Assembly (NCBI GenBank): GCA_036897525.1
Contig: JAYMTJ010000089.1
Coordinates: forward strand, 1 to 34,608
From: Pelargonium x hortorum
Taxonomy: Eukaryota > Streptophyta > Magnoliopsida > Geraniales > Geraniaceae
Reading direction: 5' to 3'
Length of the DNA: 34,608 nt
Under the pieces are notes generated by a model that had not been told where the DNA came from, searched no databases, and saw only the letters and a list, made by a program, of their open reading frames with translations. Below are positions 31,681-34,608 of the stretch, piece by piece (positions within the stretch are counted from its first letter, which is position 1; each line of letters begins with the position of its first letter). The position numbers and the translations under genes are program-made.

Positions 31681-34608
31681 TGTTATAATTCAAAAGACTC
31701 TCTGCAGCATCTACTACCTTAGAGAATTAATAGAGAAAATGGAGGGTCAGATTTCAAAGTCTATTATCTAAGTGCTTCTCATTTCGACTTTTTAAAAATC
31801 CTTTATCGGCTTATTGAATACAAAATCCCCCTTTTAGGGGCAAGTTAAATTCGAAACATGGGTATGTAAAACTTTCTAGAATATATAGATAGGCACATAA
31901 CTATCCTGTCATGAGTAATAAGTCCTTTAGAACAAATTACGACAGTTCGAATCCAAGTTTTTCTTTTTCTATTTTGAAGATTGGCCCTTAAGGGTATTGT
32001 ACTTATTAGTATTCCGACTCTAGGAGTTCCGTATGTGGGAAATGTGCCTTTATACAAATTGTGTTGGATTCAGATATAGGTGCATCCCATTAGTTTTAGT
32101 GTAAATTTAGGAATAATCCTGAAAAGTATTTGCTATGCGTCTATTATAATGATAATGTAATGGGGTACGTGCTAGTATCTTACAAGTTCTTAAGTAGTGA
32201 CAAGAAAAGAATAGAAAGGGTACATAACGGGACTCCAGACTTCCTTTCCTACTTTACTTAAGGTTAGTAGTACAAAAAGTAAAAAAAAAAAAGGATAAAG
32301 ACTTTACTTTAACTTTAAGAACTACATATGCTTTTTTTTAGGATTAAGATAAGTTTAGTTTAGGATTGCTACACAAACCTCCTCTTTATTCCACTTGCAG
32401 TATCCTCTAAAGTTAAAGGCGCGCTTTTTTTCACTATGTTTGTACTAACTTAGTAGTTTTGGATCTAGGGAAGTTGATGTAATCTAAATTTGATAAGAAA
32501 ATAGAGCCTATTCAGACGGCACGCTCTACCTCAAAAAGTATAAGGGGGCAGGGTCGGTCTTAAATACAAATGGGCATGCATGTACTAAAATTCCTCGTTT
32601 CGGATAGTAACCTAAATGCACAGTCAAGTAGAGATAAAGTCTTTTCCTACATAGTTCGTAAGTTCAACTTTCATTTCCAAGGGATTGAGCAAACTCACCG
32701 ATCGGCAAAGCTTAAGGGTTTCTATTTATAGAAAAGGGCTTTATCTGGTAATAGATATAGCACCCAATTCCTAGACTCAACTCGAAGTAGAGACCCGCCT
32801 ATCGAATCTATTGAATTACTATTCTGAAAAATACTGGCTATAAACTAAACAGACAGAAATCCTTTTAGGGAGGGCTTTCCAGCTAGAGAGGAAGGGTTCT
32901 AAAATTCCTATGCTTGGTGTTCTATCTAGTAGACTACTAGGCCTCCTTCGTTCGCTCTGCTACACAATGACTTATTCCTAGACTCTATGGCTCCCTTCTA
33001 ACGATAAGAACAAAGAGTAAGAGGAATGTGAATGTCCGGTAAAATGCACTTGTAAAAAGCAATCTAGGATTTTTCCTCCAAGCCAAGGAAACAGATTATA
33101 CATATATCCAATCTAAAGCTCTGAAACTGTGGAATAAGGAATCTCTAACATGCAAATGTATTGATTTAATCGCAGGCCTTGTAATGACTAACTTGCTTGA
33201 GCTCTAATAACAATTAGAAATAACTGAGAGAAAGCGGTTGAATTGCATTAGCTATCAGATACTAATACTAAATCCTGTATTCCTGGAAATAATGTCATTC
33301 AGACAAACCTCCAAAAGAACTGACTTTTCTTTTACGTACAGGGCAAATACAACTCTATATTTAACTAAAAGCTACAGTTGTTGCTATCTCTATTTTCTTT
33401 TTCCGAATACAGTTTCTCTTTGATATTATGCAACTAATCCAGGATAGGATACGCTCTCTTGCTCAAATTAAAAGAATAAATGCTTAAGTATTCGCCGGGA
33501 AATAAAGGTTAATATACCCACGGGGAGTTCTAGATTTACTGATGTAATATACTAAGAAAGTGCTAAAAAGGGAAATACCCTACTTTATTGACTTCTCTAT
33601 CCGAGCCTTCTTCTCTTTGATTAAGGGGTTTTCCTACTTTTTGCTTGAGTATTCTAACCGGTGAGAGACTCCAATTTATACTCTTTTATTTGTATAGGAG
33701 AGCCTTATTTAGATTAGAAGATTAGGAAGAGTAAACCAAACTTTGTCAGGGTAGAGTCCTAGTAGCTACTTAATTAGTAATTTCTAGGAAGTTCTTAAGA
33801 TTAAGAATTTCACTTAGTTATGTCATATAAACCCCTTGACTTATTATTTTGATTTCTTCCGATATAAATAAAAAGGAGTCGCCTTTAGTTTAGTTACGTA
33901 ATACTTTGTATTTAAGCTCCTGCTGCGCTAGAGTACCTACTTGTGATAAAAATTTGTGAGTCAGTTTTTTTGTAATACCTAACTATACTATATAATTCTT
34001 TTTTTTATACGCTCTTTTCCGTAACTTATTACTAAATCTTCCATAGCAATTTCCTTCAACTAGAGCGAGTTCCTTTGGTTACACTTTAAAAGTTGTCTAA
34101 TTTCATTCCGGTGGTATTGCCAAGTAAGAAGAAATAGCTCTATTCGTAATAACTATCCATATCGGGAGCTTCTTTATTTACTAGTAAGGGGGTACCCTTT
34201 AACGTAGGGTTATATCTCAACTGTCAACTTTTTAGATACCTGTTCTATATAATAAAAAACTCTATTGCAAGTTACAAACTAATTTTCTTCCTAATTAAAA
34301 AAAGGTAAGGTATTTATTATTTTAGAACCTGGGGTCTCGCTTAAAAGGTTTCTTCTTGATTATTAACAAGTTCGGTGTAAATAGTTTGTTGTTATATTTC
34401 CAAAAAGGCTGACTTAATAAACAAAATCTATCGGGTATATTGCAAATCTTTTTTTCTTTTCAGATACTATAAATGATTCGTAGATAACTCCTATAGGATC
34501 TTAAATACTACCAAATAAATAGAGTCTAAAGCAGCCAAATCAAGGGATCTGTACAAATAATGAGTCTCTAGCACCCCGGGAGAATATTATAGCATACTTC
34601 TTTTTTCT
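31681..34608. other. Gene-free AT-rich right end
   Basis: No gene is recognised. Contents: a T-arm-like AGTTCGAATCC near 31948-31958 without a pairing stem; the split repeat at 32655-32714; a mixed-composition patch at about 32730-33250; GGGTACCC at 34190-34197. The last bases do not continue the ndhE fragment found at position 1, so if the molecule were a circle closed at the window ends, the ndhE similarity would stop at the junction. Confidence 0.5.
32655..32714. repeat. Split dispersed repeat, copy 2
   Basis: TTCGTAAGTTCAACTTTC (32655-32672) and GGCAAAGCTTA (32704-32714) repeat the two blocks at 8355-8372 and 8377-8387. There is one mismatch in the first block, none in the second, and a 31-nt gap instead of 4 nt. 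Confidence 0.75.

Noticed and set aside
31900-31970. GTTCGAATCC on the plus strand as a tRNA
   Set aside because: Neither the T stem nor the acceptor pairs, so the word alone is not enough to call a gene.

Overview
The window looks like gene-poor organellar DNA from a land plant, most likely an intergenic stretch or a gene-empty chromosome of a plant mitochondrial genome. This is an inference. The only recognisable gene sequence is a broken piece of the plastid gene ndhE on the minus strand at the left edge (1..114). Nothing follows it that belongs to plastid gene order, and it is surrounded by AT-rich, low-constraint sequence. Such transferred plastid fragments are typical of plant mitochondria. 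A nuclear copy of organellar DNA is the main alternative. The longest ATG-to-stop frame that I see is 99 codons in 34.6 kb. I see no mitochondrial respiratory, ribosomal-protein, rRNA or complete tRNA gene, no group II intron core, no transposon or reverse transcriptase signature, and no CRISPR array.

Layout. 1..114: ndhE fragment. 115..~4060: AT-rich, gene-free, with one pentanucleotide microsatellite. ~4060..5180: a stretch with texture unlike its flanks. ~5700..6840: an island holding a 66-codon Ala-rich frame, a conserved repeat and a perfect 24-bp tandem duplication. 6841..8840: gene-free. 8842..9990: two further copies of the conserved repeat, one diverged and one clear, the clear one with its own Ala-rich frame ending at the same place. 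~10000..28030: gene-free, with a small GC-richer island near 10.6-10.9 kb, a bulged hairpin, a C14A10 tract and a (ACTAC)4 microsatellite at 16.5-17.7 kb. 28030..31680: two CAGAA-rich islands sharing a 17-bp repeat, a perfect 19-bp inverted repeat at 30.1 kb, and a 66-codon Ala/Ser-rich minus-strand frame. 31680..34608: gene-free except for a short split repeat shared with 8.36 kb.

There is no set of genes here to work together. The real structure is at the level of repeats: a near-perfect 43-bp repeat with homologous upstream sequence, a foldback with 19-bp arms, an excess of tRNA T-arm-like decamers without tRNAs, an excess of GGGTACCC palindromes, and GC-rich islands (about 50-53% GC in lines counted by hand) inside sequence that falls to 18-35% in other counted lines. 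I do not claim a new biological system. The best leads are the stop-aligned repeat pair and the perfect foldback.
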